From Desulfobacteraceae bacterium (GTDB lineage Bacteria > Desulfobacterota > DSM-4660 > Desulfatiglandales > HGW-15): 6,853 nucleotides of DNA. Shown here piece after piece: positions 1 to 4,714 of this stretch (the first letter of the stretch is position 1; every line of letters starts with the position of its first letter). The notes under the pieces are model-generated. The model made no database searches and was not told the origin of the DNA. It saw only the letters and a list, made by a program, of their open reading frames with translations. The translations under genes and the position numbers were made by a program. The stretch spans positions 1-6,853 of the forward strand of contig RPPU01000246.1 of NCBI GenBank assembly GCA_003819975.1, written 5' to 3'.

Positions 1-512
1 AGATCGGTTCGATCTTTTTTGGGTTCTTTGGTGATGATCTGGACCGTTCCGCCCACGGCGCCGGAACCGTAAAGGAGCGAGCCGGAGCCCTTGACTATTT
101 CAATCCGTTCGATGTTGTTCAGGGAGATTCCGCCCAGATCGGCCTGGCCCAAAGAGGGCGAATTCAGGCTCACGCCATTGACCAAAACCTGAGTGCCGTG
201 GTCGGACATACCGCGGATCCGGAGCGCTTCGGCAGCGCCGCCGTAATCGCCGTAGGTCCGCAGGTCCAAACCCGGTTCATTGGCGAGTATTTCGCCCAAA
301 CCTTGGGTGGTTGATTCCCGGATGTCCTGCTCGTCTTTGACAATGACATTGCTGGGAATGTTTTTGCGCTTTTCTTTGGTCTTGGTGGCGGTCACCACAA
401 TCTCTTCCAGGGTGGAAACCGGGTTGGGGTCGGGCGGCGGGTCATCGGCCCGGATGATTGCGGATAGATTCAGAATCAGAAAAAATACCAAAAAATAGGG
501 AGATCGTTTCAT
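1..512 (-). CDS. btuB: TonB-dependent outer-membrane receptor, BtuB-like (N-terminal part, cut by window edge)
   Basis: The start is the ATG at 512-510, preceded by the Shine-Dalgarno-like AGAAAGG seven bases upstream; 170 codons are visible before the window ends, so the beta-barrel is missing. Residues 1-22 look like a signal peptide (MKRS, then a hydrophobic run, likely cut after RA at 21-22). A proline-rich linker follows (residues 25-31), then a TonB box, EEIVVTAT, at 36-43. The plug domain follows with its usual marks: LRIRGM at 97-102, QVLVNGVSLN at 108-117, IERIEIVKG at 134-142 and YGSGAVGGTVQIITK at 148-162. Such receptors import scarce ligands across the outer membrane using TonB-ExbBD energy. 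The ligand is inferred to be cobalamin because a B12 riboswitch lies in its leader; the plug alone cannot separate BtuB from cobinamide or siderophore receptors. Family membership is very secure, btuB identity moderately so. Confidence 0.9.
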   Translation of the reverse strand, partial: MKRSPYFLVFFLILNLSAIIRADDPPPDPNPVSTLEEIVVTATKTKEKRKNIPSNVIVKDEQDIRESTTQGLGEILANEPGLDLRTYGDYGGAAEALRIRGMSDHGTQVLVNGVSLNSPSLGQADLGGISLNNIERIEIVKGSGSLLYGSGAVGGTVQIITKEPKKDRTD

Positions 513-559
513 AAACCGGCCTTTCTGAAAAACAATTTTCGCATTGAAATGGTGGTCAT
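509..559 (-). CDS. Possible 16-codon leader ORF overlapping the receptor start
   Basis: A short frame, MTTISMRKLFFRKAGL, starts at ATG 559-557 and ends in TGA at 511-509. The stop overlaps the receptor start codon as ATGA, the geometry of translational coupling. An AGGA (572-569) lies nine bases before its ATG, in the loop of a hairpin at 552-585. The peptide is basic and matches no family I recognise. It could be a coupling peptide that loads ribosomes for the receptor or a chance frame; the receptor has its own acceptable ribosome-binding site, which argues for caution. Confidence 0.3.
   Translation of the reverse strand: MTTISMRKLFFRKAGL
520..526 (-). promoter_or_regulatory. Ribosome-binding site of the TonB-dependent receptor
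   Basis: AGAAAGG on the minus strand, seven bases before the ATG at 512. It fixes the receptor start and lies inside the possible leader ORF at 509-559. Confidence 0.6.
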
Positions 560-585
560 AACCTTTTTTCCTAGGTGTAAACCAC
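552..585 (-). promoter_or_regulatory. Hairpin in the receptor leader, downstream of the riboswitch terminator
   Basis: GTGGT (585-581) pairs with ACCAC (556-552). An inner ACCT/AGGT stem sits inside a 4x4 internal loop, and the AGGAAAAA loop holds a Shine-Dalgarno-like AGGA. The ATG of the possible leader ORF (559-557) is in the 3' flank of the stem. It may tune translation of the leader ORF or receptor; this is inference from pairing alone. Confidence 0.35.
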
Positions 586-647
586 TATGAGGCAATTTTA
601 TTAGAAGGCCCGAACCGGTCATGGGAGGCACATGCTCCAAGCGTGTT

Positions 648-687
648 AAAAAAAATCCCCGGACCGATTCAGCATCGATCCGGGGAT
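648..687 (-). terminator. Intrinsic terminator of the cobalamin riboswitch
   Basis: On the minus strand a 14-pair stem (687-674 with 668-655, one G-U wobble) closes a 5-base loop, GCTGA, and runs into eight T at 655-648. It lies between the aptamer and the receptor start, so the riboswitch most likely acts by premature transcription termination, with bound cobalamin favouring this hairpin and low cobalamin allowing read-through. This is the strongest terminator in the window. Confidence 0.9.
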
Positions 688-716
688 GTCCCATTTTTAT
701 CCTCAAGATCCGGAAC

Positions 717-738
717 TAGCCTCAGTCCACGGAGGCTA
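717..738 (-). promoter_or_regulatory. Hairpin directly 3' of the aptamer (candidate P13)
   Basis: A 7-bp perfect stem, TAGCCTC/GAGGCTA, has an 8-base loop CGTGGACT just after the B12 box. Position and shape fit the P13 element whose loop kisses L5 in cobalamin riboswitches. The aptamer L5 reads CGCTGTAA; only a 3-4 pair match (CCGC with GTGG) to this loop is seen, so the kissing contact is possible but weak. Confidence 0.5.
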
Positions 739-753
739 TTTAACACGTCTTTA

Positions 754-1057
754 TCCAGGCAGGTTTTCTGACTCGCGGATCATCCTAATCGCCGCGCCTT
801 CCCATCACCGGTCGATGAAAAAACCTTATCTGCTGCGTTGGCCTCATTTTTCGTCATTGCGGCGTACCAACCTGTACGCCTCTTTCCGAAAAATTTCGGC
901 CGCCTTGCATCTGAAGGTTTTTTGATCAGCCGGCCGCAAATCTGTGATAGCTTTGCACGACAGTGGCTTTCGCGACTTTCGTCCCCGCTTACAGCGGCGG
1001 GCCCGTCCCTGATTTCAACAGGGTTCCCTCATAGCTTTTAGAAACAAAGCACCTGAA
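754..1057 (-). ncRNA. Cobalamin (B12) riboswitch aptamer with enlarged P7 arm
   Basis: Reading the minus strand, the conserved blocks occur in the right order. TTCAGG (1057-1052) pairs with CCTGGA (759-754) as P1. AGGGAA is at 1029-1024, P4 is CCCTG/CAGGG (1023-1019 with 1011-1007), and P5 is CCCGC/GCGGG (1001-997 with 988-984). GGGGACGAAAG and GCCACTG (967-961) follow, then GGTGATGGGAAGGCG, GGATGATCCGCGAGTCAG and the B12 box AGTCAGAAAACCTGCC (773-758). This is the class found in btuB leaders, sensing adenosylcobalamin or relatives and repressing the downstream gene. The order, box identity and following terminator make the call firm. Odd feature: about 143 bases (957-815) are inserted at the tip of P7 and fold into their own stems (separate entry). 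The two open plus-strand frames here are accidental. Confidence 0.95.
815..957 (-). ncRNA. Structured insertion at the tip of riboswitch P7
   Basis: P7 is formed by CACTGTCG (965-958) and CGACCGGTG (814-806) with one bulged base. Between these strands lie about 143 bases. A small hairpin GCAAA/TTTGC (956-952 with 940-936) comes first. A long rod follows, built of stacked stems: AAAAAACCTT/AAGGTTTTTT (923-914 with 827-818, 10 pairs), GGCC/GGCC (901-898 with 843-840), ATTTTTCG/CGAAAAAT (894-887 with 853-846, 8 pairs), and an apical hairpin GGCGTAC/GTACGCC (880-874 with 867-861) with a 6-base loop. All four stems are perfect and nested, which argues for a real RNA arm. Peripheral stems here vary between members of the class; the role of this one is unknown. 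Confidence 0.7.
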
Positions 1058-1074
1058 CATCATTTATGATTTGA

Positions 1075-1103
1075 GAATTAGGTGAAAAAGAGTTGGAAGT
1101 CAA
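1075..1103 (-). promoter_or_regulatory. Candidate promoter for the riboswitch-receptor transcript
   Basis: TTGACT (1103-1098) is a good -35; after 17 bases comes TAATTC (1080-1075), a poor -10. Spacing and position, just 5' of the aptamer, are right. The weak -10 keeps confidence modest. Confidence 0.4.
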
Positions 1104-1115
1104 GAGAAAAGCTCG

Positions 1116-1155
1116 GTGTGAAAGTGAGAATGTGTGAACGTAAGAACGTAAGGAA
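1116..1155 (+). repeat. Five-unit degenerate octamer tandem repeat
   Basis: Five consecutive 8-base units: GTGTGAAA, GTGAGAAT, GTGTGAAC, GTAAGAAC, GTAAGGAA. The consensus is near GTGTGAAC. The array lies about 12 bases upstream of the candidate riboswitch promoter (minus strand) and about 60 bases upstream of the plus-strand promoter at 1218. It resembles in composition, but not in period, the heptamer element at 4605-4707. Confidence 0.65.
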
Positions 1156-1217
1156 GGGGATCCGGCGATGAGGGTGATTGCCCGGTTTAAAAAAATCGGT
1201 TTTGCCTATTTTTTATA

Positions 1218-1245
1218 TTGACAGGCTTGCATATCTGATTAAAAT
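1218..1245 (+). promoter_or_regulatory. Sigma70-type promoter, likely for dksA
   Basis: TTGACA (1218-1223, perfect -35) is followed by a 16-base spacer and TAAAAT (1240-1245, five of six -10 bases). Transcription would start near 1252. No other gene start lies before dksA at 1690, so this would give a leader of roughly 440 bases. A nearer promoter for dksA was not found but cannot be excluded. Confidence 0.6.
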
Positions 1246-1246
1246 T

Positions 1247-1264
1247 GCTCAAACATTTTTGAGC
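1247..1264 (+). promoter_or_regulatory. Perfect dyad over the predicted transcription start (operator-like)
   Basis: GCTCAAA-CATT-TTTGAGC, two 7-base arms, begins two bases after the -10 box. It would either be an operator that blocks the promoter or fold as a 5' cap hairpin in the RNA. Imperfect direct copies CATATCTGATT (1230-1240) and CATATCTTGATT (1269-1280) flank it. No named regulator site is recognised. Confidence 0.45.
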
Positions 1265-1600
1265 ATGTCATATCTTGATTCCTGCCCGCTTAAATTATGA
1301 TTTTTCCATTCGGCCGTGTTTGAGTTTCTATAACGTGTTAAAAAAGGGAAGGAAAAGGCAAACAGCAACGAGGGCGGTTACATTCGAGGCAGGCAAGGGT
1401 AGCTTTTTTTAAGGATCGCCGAACTTTAGGCTTAGGCTTCTTATTCCAAAATAACGACATGGGGGATTTTTAAAAATAAGCCTTTGGTCATTTTGCGATC
1501 TGTTTCTCTAAGGGCCGTTGCTGATAAAGTGTATTTTTAGAAATCCTGGGTTGTCGACAGGAAAAAAACGAATAATCACCGGCTTAAAATCGTATGGACT
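1265..1600. other. Gene-free stretch upstream of dksA, mostly featureless
   Basis: I see no convincing coding frame on either strand, no tRNA and no strong terminator. The only weak structures are GTTAC/GTAGC before seven T near 1404-1410 (long loop) and a bulged pairing of 1434-1445 with 1475-1483. It is most simply the upstream part of the dksA leader. Confidence 0.5.
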
Positions 1601-1602
1601 TA

Positions 1603-1646
1603 TTCCGGCGATTTTCACTGGAACGTCTGTTCCGGTTCGCCGGAAC
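1603..1646 (+). promoter_or_regulatory. Four-segment alternating leader structure before dksA
   Basis: Four related segments occur in series: TTCCGG (1603-1608), CTGGAAC (1618-1624), GTTCCGG (1629-1635) and CCGGAAC (1640-1646). Segment 2 can pair with 1 or 3 and segment 3 with 2 or 4, so 2:3 (loop GTCT) and 3:4 (perfect 7 bp, loop TTCG) exclude each other. The 3:4 hairpin is followed after five bases by six T (1651-1656). The geometry is that of an attenuator, though no ligand or leader peptide can be named. Confidence 0.45.
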
Positions 1647-1648
1647 TC

Positions 1649-1677
1649 ATGTTTTTTCGATCTTATCGAAAAAACAT
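1649..1677 (+). promoter_or_regulatory. 13-bp hairpin immediately before the dksA ribosome-binding site
   Basis: ATGTTTTTTCGAT and its perfect reverse complement ATCGAAAAAACAT flank only CTT. The 3' arm ends two bases before the AGGGG ribosome-binding site (1680-1684). It could protect the leader, act on ribosome access, or hide the T-run that would otherwise complete a terminator with the preceding hairpin. Confidence 0.6.
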
Positions 1678-1679
1678 TT

Positions 1680-1684
1680 AGGGG
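1680..1684 (+). promoter_or_regulatory. Ribosome-binding site of dksA
   Basis: AGGGG followed by five T and ATG at 1690. It decides the start: the in-frame ATG at 1594 has no such site. Confidence 0.75.
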
Positions 1685-1689
1685 TTTTT

Positions 1690-2055
1690 ATGCTGACGGA
1701 AGAAAAAAAACTTTTTTTTAAAGAGTTGCTGAATCAACGGTTGGACGATTTGACCGCGGAGGTCAATAAGCCGGTAAGCAGCATAACCGAACTCAATGAT
1801 AAATATTACGATCTGGTCGACCAGGCCATGGTCGAGGCTGACATCGATTTCAATTTTCGTTTGCGCGAACGCCAGGGCAAGCTGATCGATAAGATCAAAG
1901 CGGCCCTGGAGCGGCTGGAACATGGCCTCTACGGTATTTGCGAGGAGTGCGAGGATGAGATCGGCGAAAAACGCCTGGAAGCCCGGCCGGTCACGACTCT
2001 GTGCATCAATTGCAAGAAGAAGCAGGAAGCGGACGAAAAACTCCGCGGATTATGA
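1690..2055 (+). CDS. dksA: RNA polymerase-binding transcription factor DksA (C4 zinc finger)
   Basis: A 121-residue protein of the DksA/TraR family. It binds the RNA polymerase secondary channel and, with ppGpp, adjusts initiation at stringently controlled promoters. Residues 1-75 are charged and mostly helical, fitting the coiled coil. DLVDQA at 41-46 matches the DxxDxA coiled-coil tip motif needed for activity. The zinc finger is CEEC at 84-87 and CINC at 105-108, with the family stretch KRLEARPVTTLCINC between and across them. The protein is shorter than the E. coli form (151 residues) because the N-terminal extension is absent, as in many delta-proteobacterial DksA proteins. The start at 1690 has AGGGG five bases upstream. 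The frame stays open back to an ATG at 1594, but that stretch is leader hairpins and lacks a ribosome-binding site. The gene stands alone, convergent with pbpC. With tip motif and all four cysteines intact it should be functional; other TraR-type paralogs cannot be ruled out. Confidence 0.9.
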   Translation: MLTEEKKLFFKELLNQRLDDLTAEVNKPVSSITELNDKYYDLVDQAMVEADIDFNFRLRERQGKLIDKIKAALERLEHGLYGICEECEDEIGEKRLEARPVTTLCINCKKKQEADEKLRGL

Positions 2056-2099
2056 AATCCGGATTATGCATTGGTAAGCAAAAAGAGTTTTTTCCCTTA

Positions 2100-2122
2100 A
2101 AAATCCGGGTTTCTCGGATTTT
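2100..2122. terminator. Two-way intrinsic terminator between dksA and pbpC
   Basis: AAAATCCG (2100-2107) pairs with CGGATTTT (2115-2122) over a 7-base loop. On the plus strand four T end the stem; on the minus strand it ends in five T. It can serve dksA from the left and pbpC from the right. The stem is short, so efficiency is uncertain. Confidence 0.6.
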
Positions 2123-2125
2123 ATG

Positions 2126-2148
2126 ATAAAGCTGCGCAGCAGCTTTAT
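2126..2148. terminator. 10-bp perfect hairpin overlapping the pbpC stop codon
   Basis: ATAAAGCTGC and GCAGCTTTAT pair perfectly over a 3-base loop. The pbpC TAA (2147-2145) lies in one arm. There is no long T-run, so it probably works together with the neighbouring hairpin at 2100-2122 or protects the 3' end of the transcript. Confidence 0.5.
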
Positions 2149-4517
2149 TTGGATAGCACACTGAACGGCTGCACTAATTCTTCACCATGCTCATCCACTA
2201 ATACCAATTTATGATCCCCGGGCTCGGGCGCGACTTCCATCTGGTGCACCTCACGGGTTTCTCCCAAATATTTTTCATCGAGATGCCAATAAATGGCGGT
2301 CTGGGGTTCGCGGTGGGCAGCCGCAAAAACAGCTTTACCGGGGCGACCATCCAATTCTATGGGAATATAGATGCGGCCGTTCTTATCCGGATAGATCAGG
2401 GAAAGGGCTGAAGTTTTGAATTCGCTCATTTTAGCGAGGCAATCCGGGCGCCAGGGAGGCAGGGGATAATAATCGGAGTGTCGTTTACGATAATAATATT
2501 CCAGAGTAGGCGGCAAGACAAACCATTTGACCGGTGTGATGTTCGTTATGGGTTCACAATCACCATGCACCCGAAATTTTCTGTTTTTATCGCAGATGAT
2601 CATTTTACAATAAGGGCAAGGCCGGGAGCGTAAGCCGGTTGCGGTGACCCAGGTTTTCTGTGTATTTTGACAATTAGGCCCGGCCCGAAAACCGCTTTTG
2701 GAGCAAACGTCGATTTGAACCAGGTCTTTTAGAGGTTGTTCAAACCATTGCCGGCCTTCCAATAAATCAAAAAGGTCGAACAAGATGGGCGCAGCCGTGG
2801 TGATGCCGGTCAGAGCGGGTCGGCCTTCACCATCCACATTCCCGACCCAGACGCCCACGCAATATTGGGGGGTCATGCCGATGGCCCAGGCATCGCGAAA
2901 ACCGAAGCTGGTTCCGGTTTTCCAGGCAATCTTGTGGGCTGAGGCAAAATCCTGCCAGGCGCTTTCAATATCCGGCCGGGTCACCAGGAGCATGGCTTCC
3001 AGCGTCAGCCAACAGGCCGGCGCATTTAAGAGTGTTAAAGAATCGGTCTGTTTTTTTAAACCGGTATTTTTTGCGGACGATTCCATAATATAAGAAGGCG
3101 CAAAAAAGCTGGCGTCCAAGGCGGTTTGGTTTTCAGCCTGATTTACGCTGCGGGCCATACCGGCATACATACCGGTCAAATCCCACAGCGATCCTTCCGC
3201 GCCGCCCAGAATAAGAGCCAAGCCATATTCATGGGCCGGCCGGTTCAAGCCGGTCAACCCCAGGTTTTTCAAGAGCATGGTAAAGCGGTCCACGCTATAG
3301 GACTGAAGCAGCCGCACGGCCGGTACATTCAGGGAACGGGCCAGGGCCATATAGGCCGGGACCGCACCCTGAAACTCCCGGGAAAAATTTTCAGGCGCAA
3401 ATCCGCCCAGACGGGTGGGGACATCCGGGATCAGTTGGGTCGGCAGAAGTTCGCCGGCTTCCAACATGGCGGCATATAGAAACGGTTTTAAAAGACTGCC
3501 GGTACTGCGGTTGGCTGTAATCGCATCGACATGGTTGCCGTGCGGAGCCTGCGGAAAATCAGGCACATTGCCCACGTAAGCTAAAACTTGGCCCGAAGGA
3601 ACATCCAGAATCAAAACCGCCGCGTTTTGAATACCGTTCAGGGCCAGACGTTCATGATGGCGCCAAACGACTTCCGTGGCCCGGATTTGCAGGGTTTTTT
3701 GCAAAGTTGTTCTTACAATTTGTCGGTTCTCGCTCTTGACGCGGGCCAGTAAGTGGGGCGCCGATTGCGGAAGGGGAAAAGGTTTGGGCGGCAGGGGTTC
3801 GGCTTTAGCCAGGCGGCAACTCAGTTCGTCTATAACTTTGCGTTCATACAAGCGATCGAGCAGACGGTTTCTTTTTTGCAAGAGAAGATCCCGGTTGCGG
3901 CCGGGATGAATCAGGGCCGGACTGTTGGGCAGCACCGCCAACATGCAGGCTTCGGCCCAGGAGAGGTTGTGGGCATCCCGGCCGAAATATTGCCGGGCCG
4001 CGGCCGGCAGGCCCACGATATTGCCGCCGAACGGAGCATGGGCCGCGTACAAGGCCAGGATCTCCTGTTTGGAGTAGAGCGTTTCCAGACGCAAAGCCAT
4101 GATCATTTCGATCGTTTTTTGAAAAAAAGTGCGGGGGCGGTTTTTACGGGCCAGACGGGTGATCTGCATGCTGAGCGTGCTGGCGCCGCTGACGATTTTA
4201 CGACCGCGGATGTTTTGGATGAGCGCCCGGGCCAGGGCCAGGGGGTCGATGCCGTTGTGTTGGAAAAAACGGCGGTCTTCATATTCAATAAGGGCTTTGG
4301 CAAATTTTTCCGGGACCATGGGTTCGGGCGGAAAACGCCACTGGCCGTCATCGGCGATCAGGGCGCCCAGCAAGGCATGATCGCGGTCCAAGATCACGGT
4401 GGCGTAGGGGTCCCGGAAAAGGGGCCGGGGCAAGCAGTAATAGAATGCAATCAGGCCGAGCAAGAGGAAACCGCAGCATAGGGCAACGAGGAGTAGAGGG
4501 GTTTTATGAATGATCAT
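2145..4517 (-). CDS. pbpC: Penicillin-binding protein 1C (bifunctional peptidoglycan glycosyltransferase/transpeptidase)
   Basis: A complete 790-residue class A PBP, within the normal PBP1C length. It is membrane-anchored and faces the periplasm, polymerising lipid II and cross-linking peptides. Residues 6-27 are the single membrane segment. The GT51 domain follows with catalytic EDRRFFQHNGID (from Glu80), GASTLSMQ (111-118) and SKQEILALY (149-157). The transpeptidase domain has SLLK (nucleophile Ser341, Lys344), SLN (395-397) and KTGT (533-536). A cysteine-bearing linker follows (Cys605, 616, 634, 637, 642, 654 and 693, including CPYC at 634-637), then the C-terminal PBP1C domain (about 705-790), which marks the PBP1C subfamily. 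I prefer the ATG at 4517 because it gives a short cytosolic tail; a GTG at 4541 adds eight residues, and neither has a strong ribosome-binding site. The neighbour upstream on the same strand is the alpha-2-macroglobulin, its usual partner; co-transcription is plausible across the 173-197 base gap. All catalytic motifs are intact. Confidence 0.95.
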   Translation of the reverse strand: MIIHKTPLLLVALCCGFLLLGLIAFYYCLPRPLFRDPYATVILDRDHALLGALIADDGQWRFPPEPMVPEKFAKALIEYEDRRFFQHNGIDPLALARALIQNIRGRKIVSGASTLSMQITRLARKNRPRTFFQKTIEMIMALRLETLYSKQEILALYAAHAPFGGNIVGLPAAARQYFGRDAHNLSWAEACMLAVLPNSPALIHPGRNRDLLLQKRNRLLDRLYERKVIDELSCRLAKAEPLPPKPFPLPQSAPHLLARVKSENRQIVRTTLQKTLQIRATEVVWRHHERLALNGIQNAAVLILDVPSGQVLAYVGNVPDFPQAPHGNHVDAITANRSTGSLLKPFLYAAMLEAGELLPTQLIPDVPTRLGGFAPENFSREFQGAVPAYMALARSLNVPAVRLLQSYSVDRFTMLLKNLGLTGLNRPAHEYGLALILGGAEGSLWDLTGMYAGMARSVNQAENQTALDASFFAPSYIMESSAKNTGLKKQTDSLTLLNAPACWLTLEAMLLVTRPDIESAWQDFASAHKIAWKTGTSFGFRDAWAIGMTPQYCVGVWVGNVDGEGRPALTGITTAAPILFDLFDLLEGRQWFEQPLKDLVQIDVCSKSGFRAGPNCQNTQKTWVTATGLRSRPCPYCKMIICDKNRKFRVHGDCEPITNITPVKWFVLPPTLEYYYRKRHSDYYPLPPWRPDCLAKMSEFKTSALSLIYPDKNGRIYIPIELDGRPGKAVFAAAHREPQTAIYWHLDEKYLGETREVHQMEVAPEPGDHKLVLVDEHGEELVQPFSVLSK

Positions 4518-4552
4518 ATAGGGTTTCCCGTCATCAGTCACCGGTCATGTGT

Positions 4553-4584
4553 TTGCCAGGTGCGCCAAAAAACGGGCATGGCAA
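4553..4584. other. Hairpin upstream of pbpC
   Basis: TTGCCA (4553-4558) pairs with TGGCAA (4579-4584), and an inner TGC/GCA is offset by a 2-base bulge. It lies 36 bases before the preferred pbpC start. It lacks a T-run and is not a terminator; it may be an mRNA structure at the junction between the two genes. Confidence 0.35.
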
Positions 4585-4604
4585 GATTTAGTATTCGTTA
4601 AAAA

Positions 4605-4707
4605 CCGTGAAACGTGAAAAGTGAAATGTCAAAGGCAAAACCGGTCGTTAATGTCTCAAAACCGTCTTTTGTCATGCGTTTCACGTCTGCCGTTTCACGT
4701 TTCACGG
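4605..4707. repeat. Inverted-repeat element built of heptamers, between the alpha-2-macroglobulin gene and pbpC
   Basis: The left arm has four 7-base units from 4607: GTGAAAC, GTGAAAA, GTGAAAT, GTCAAAG. The right arm (4678-4705) has GTTTCAC, GTCTGCC, GTTTCAC, GTTTCAC, the same heptamer reversed. The outer 15 bases pair perfectly (4605-4619 with 4693-4707) around a 73-base loop that holds two copies of CAAAACCG (4636 and 4657). On the plus strand the stem is followed by CTTTTTTTT (4708-4716); on the minus strand by five T. It may act as a weak terminator or processing site between the two genes, or be a dispersed intergenic repeat. Confidence 0.75.
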
Positions 4708-4714
4708 CTTTTTT

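Noticed and set aside
686..1041. Two overlapping plus-strand frames
   Set aside because: They lie across the cobalamin riboswitch and its expression platform on the other strand; no ribosome-binding site or recognisable protein.
642..1345. CGTGTTAAAAAA found at both 642-653 and 1334-1345
   Set aside because: A 12-base, A-rich match without other shared flanking sequence; likely chance and not evidence of a mobile element.
1252..1412. Small RNA ending at the seven T near 1404-1410
   Set aside because: The only stem before the T-run is GTTAC/GTAGC with a 17-base loop, too weak to call a terminator; no known RNA family recognised.
1594..1689. N-terminal extension of DksA by 32 codons
   Set aside because: The frame is open, but it covers the leader hairpins, lacks a ribosome-binding site at 1594 and does not resemble DksA. 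ATG 1690 has AGGGG at the right distance.
3753..4481. 242-codon plus-strand open frame opposite pbpC
   Set aside because: It is antisense to the conserved GT51 domain, low in complexity (Gln/Gly/Arg/His rich), with no family signature. It is a mirror of the codon bias of pbpC.
4604..4632. TTGACA (minus strand, 4632-4627) as a -35 for pbpC
   Set aside because: At 17 bases the -10 position reads CACGGT, and no usable -10 lies at 15-19 bases; the hexamer is part of the heptamer repeat.
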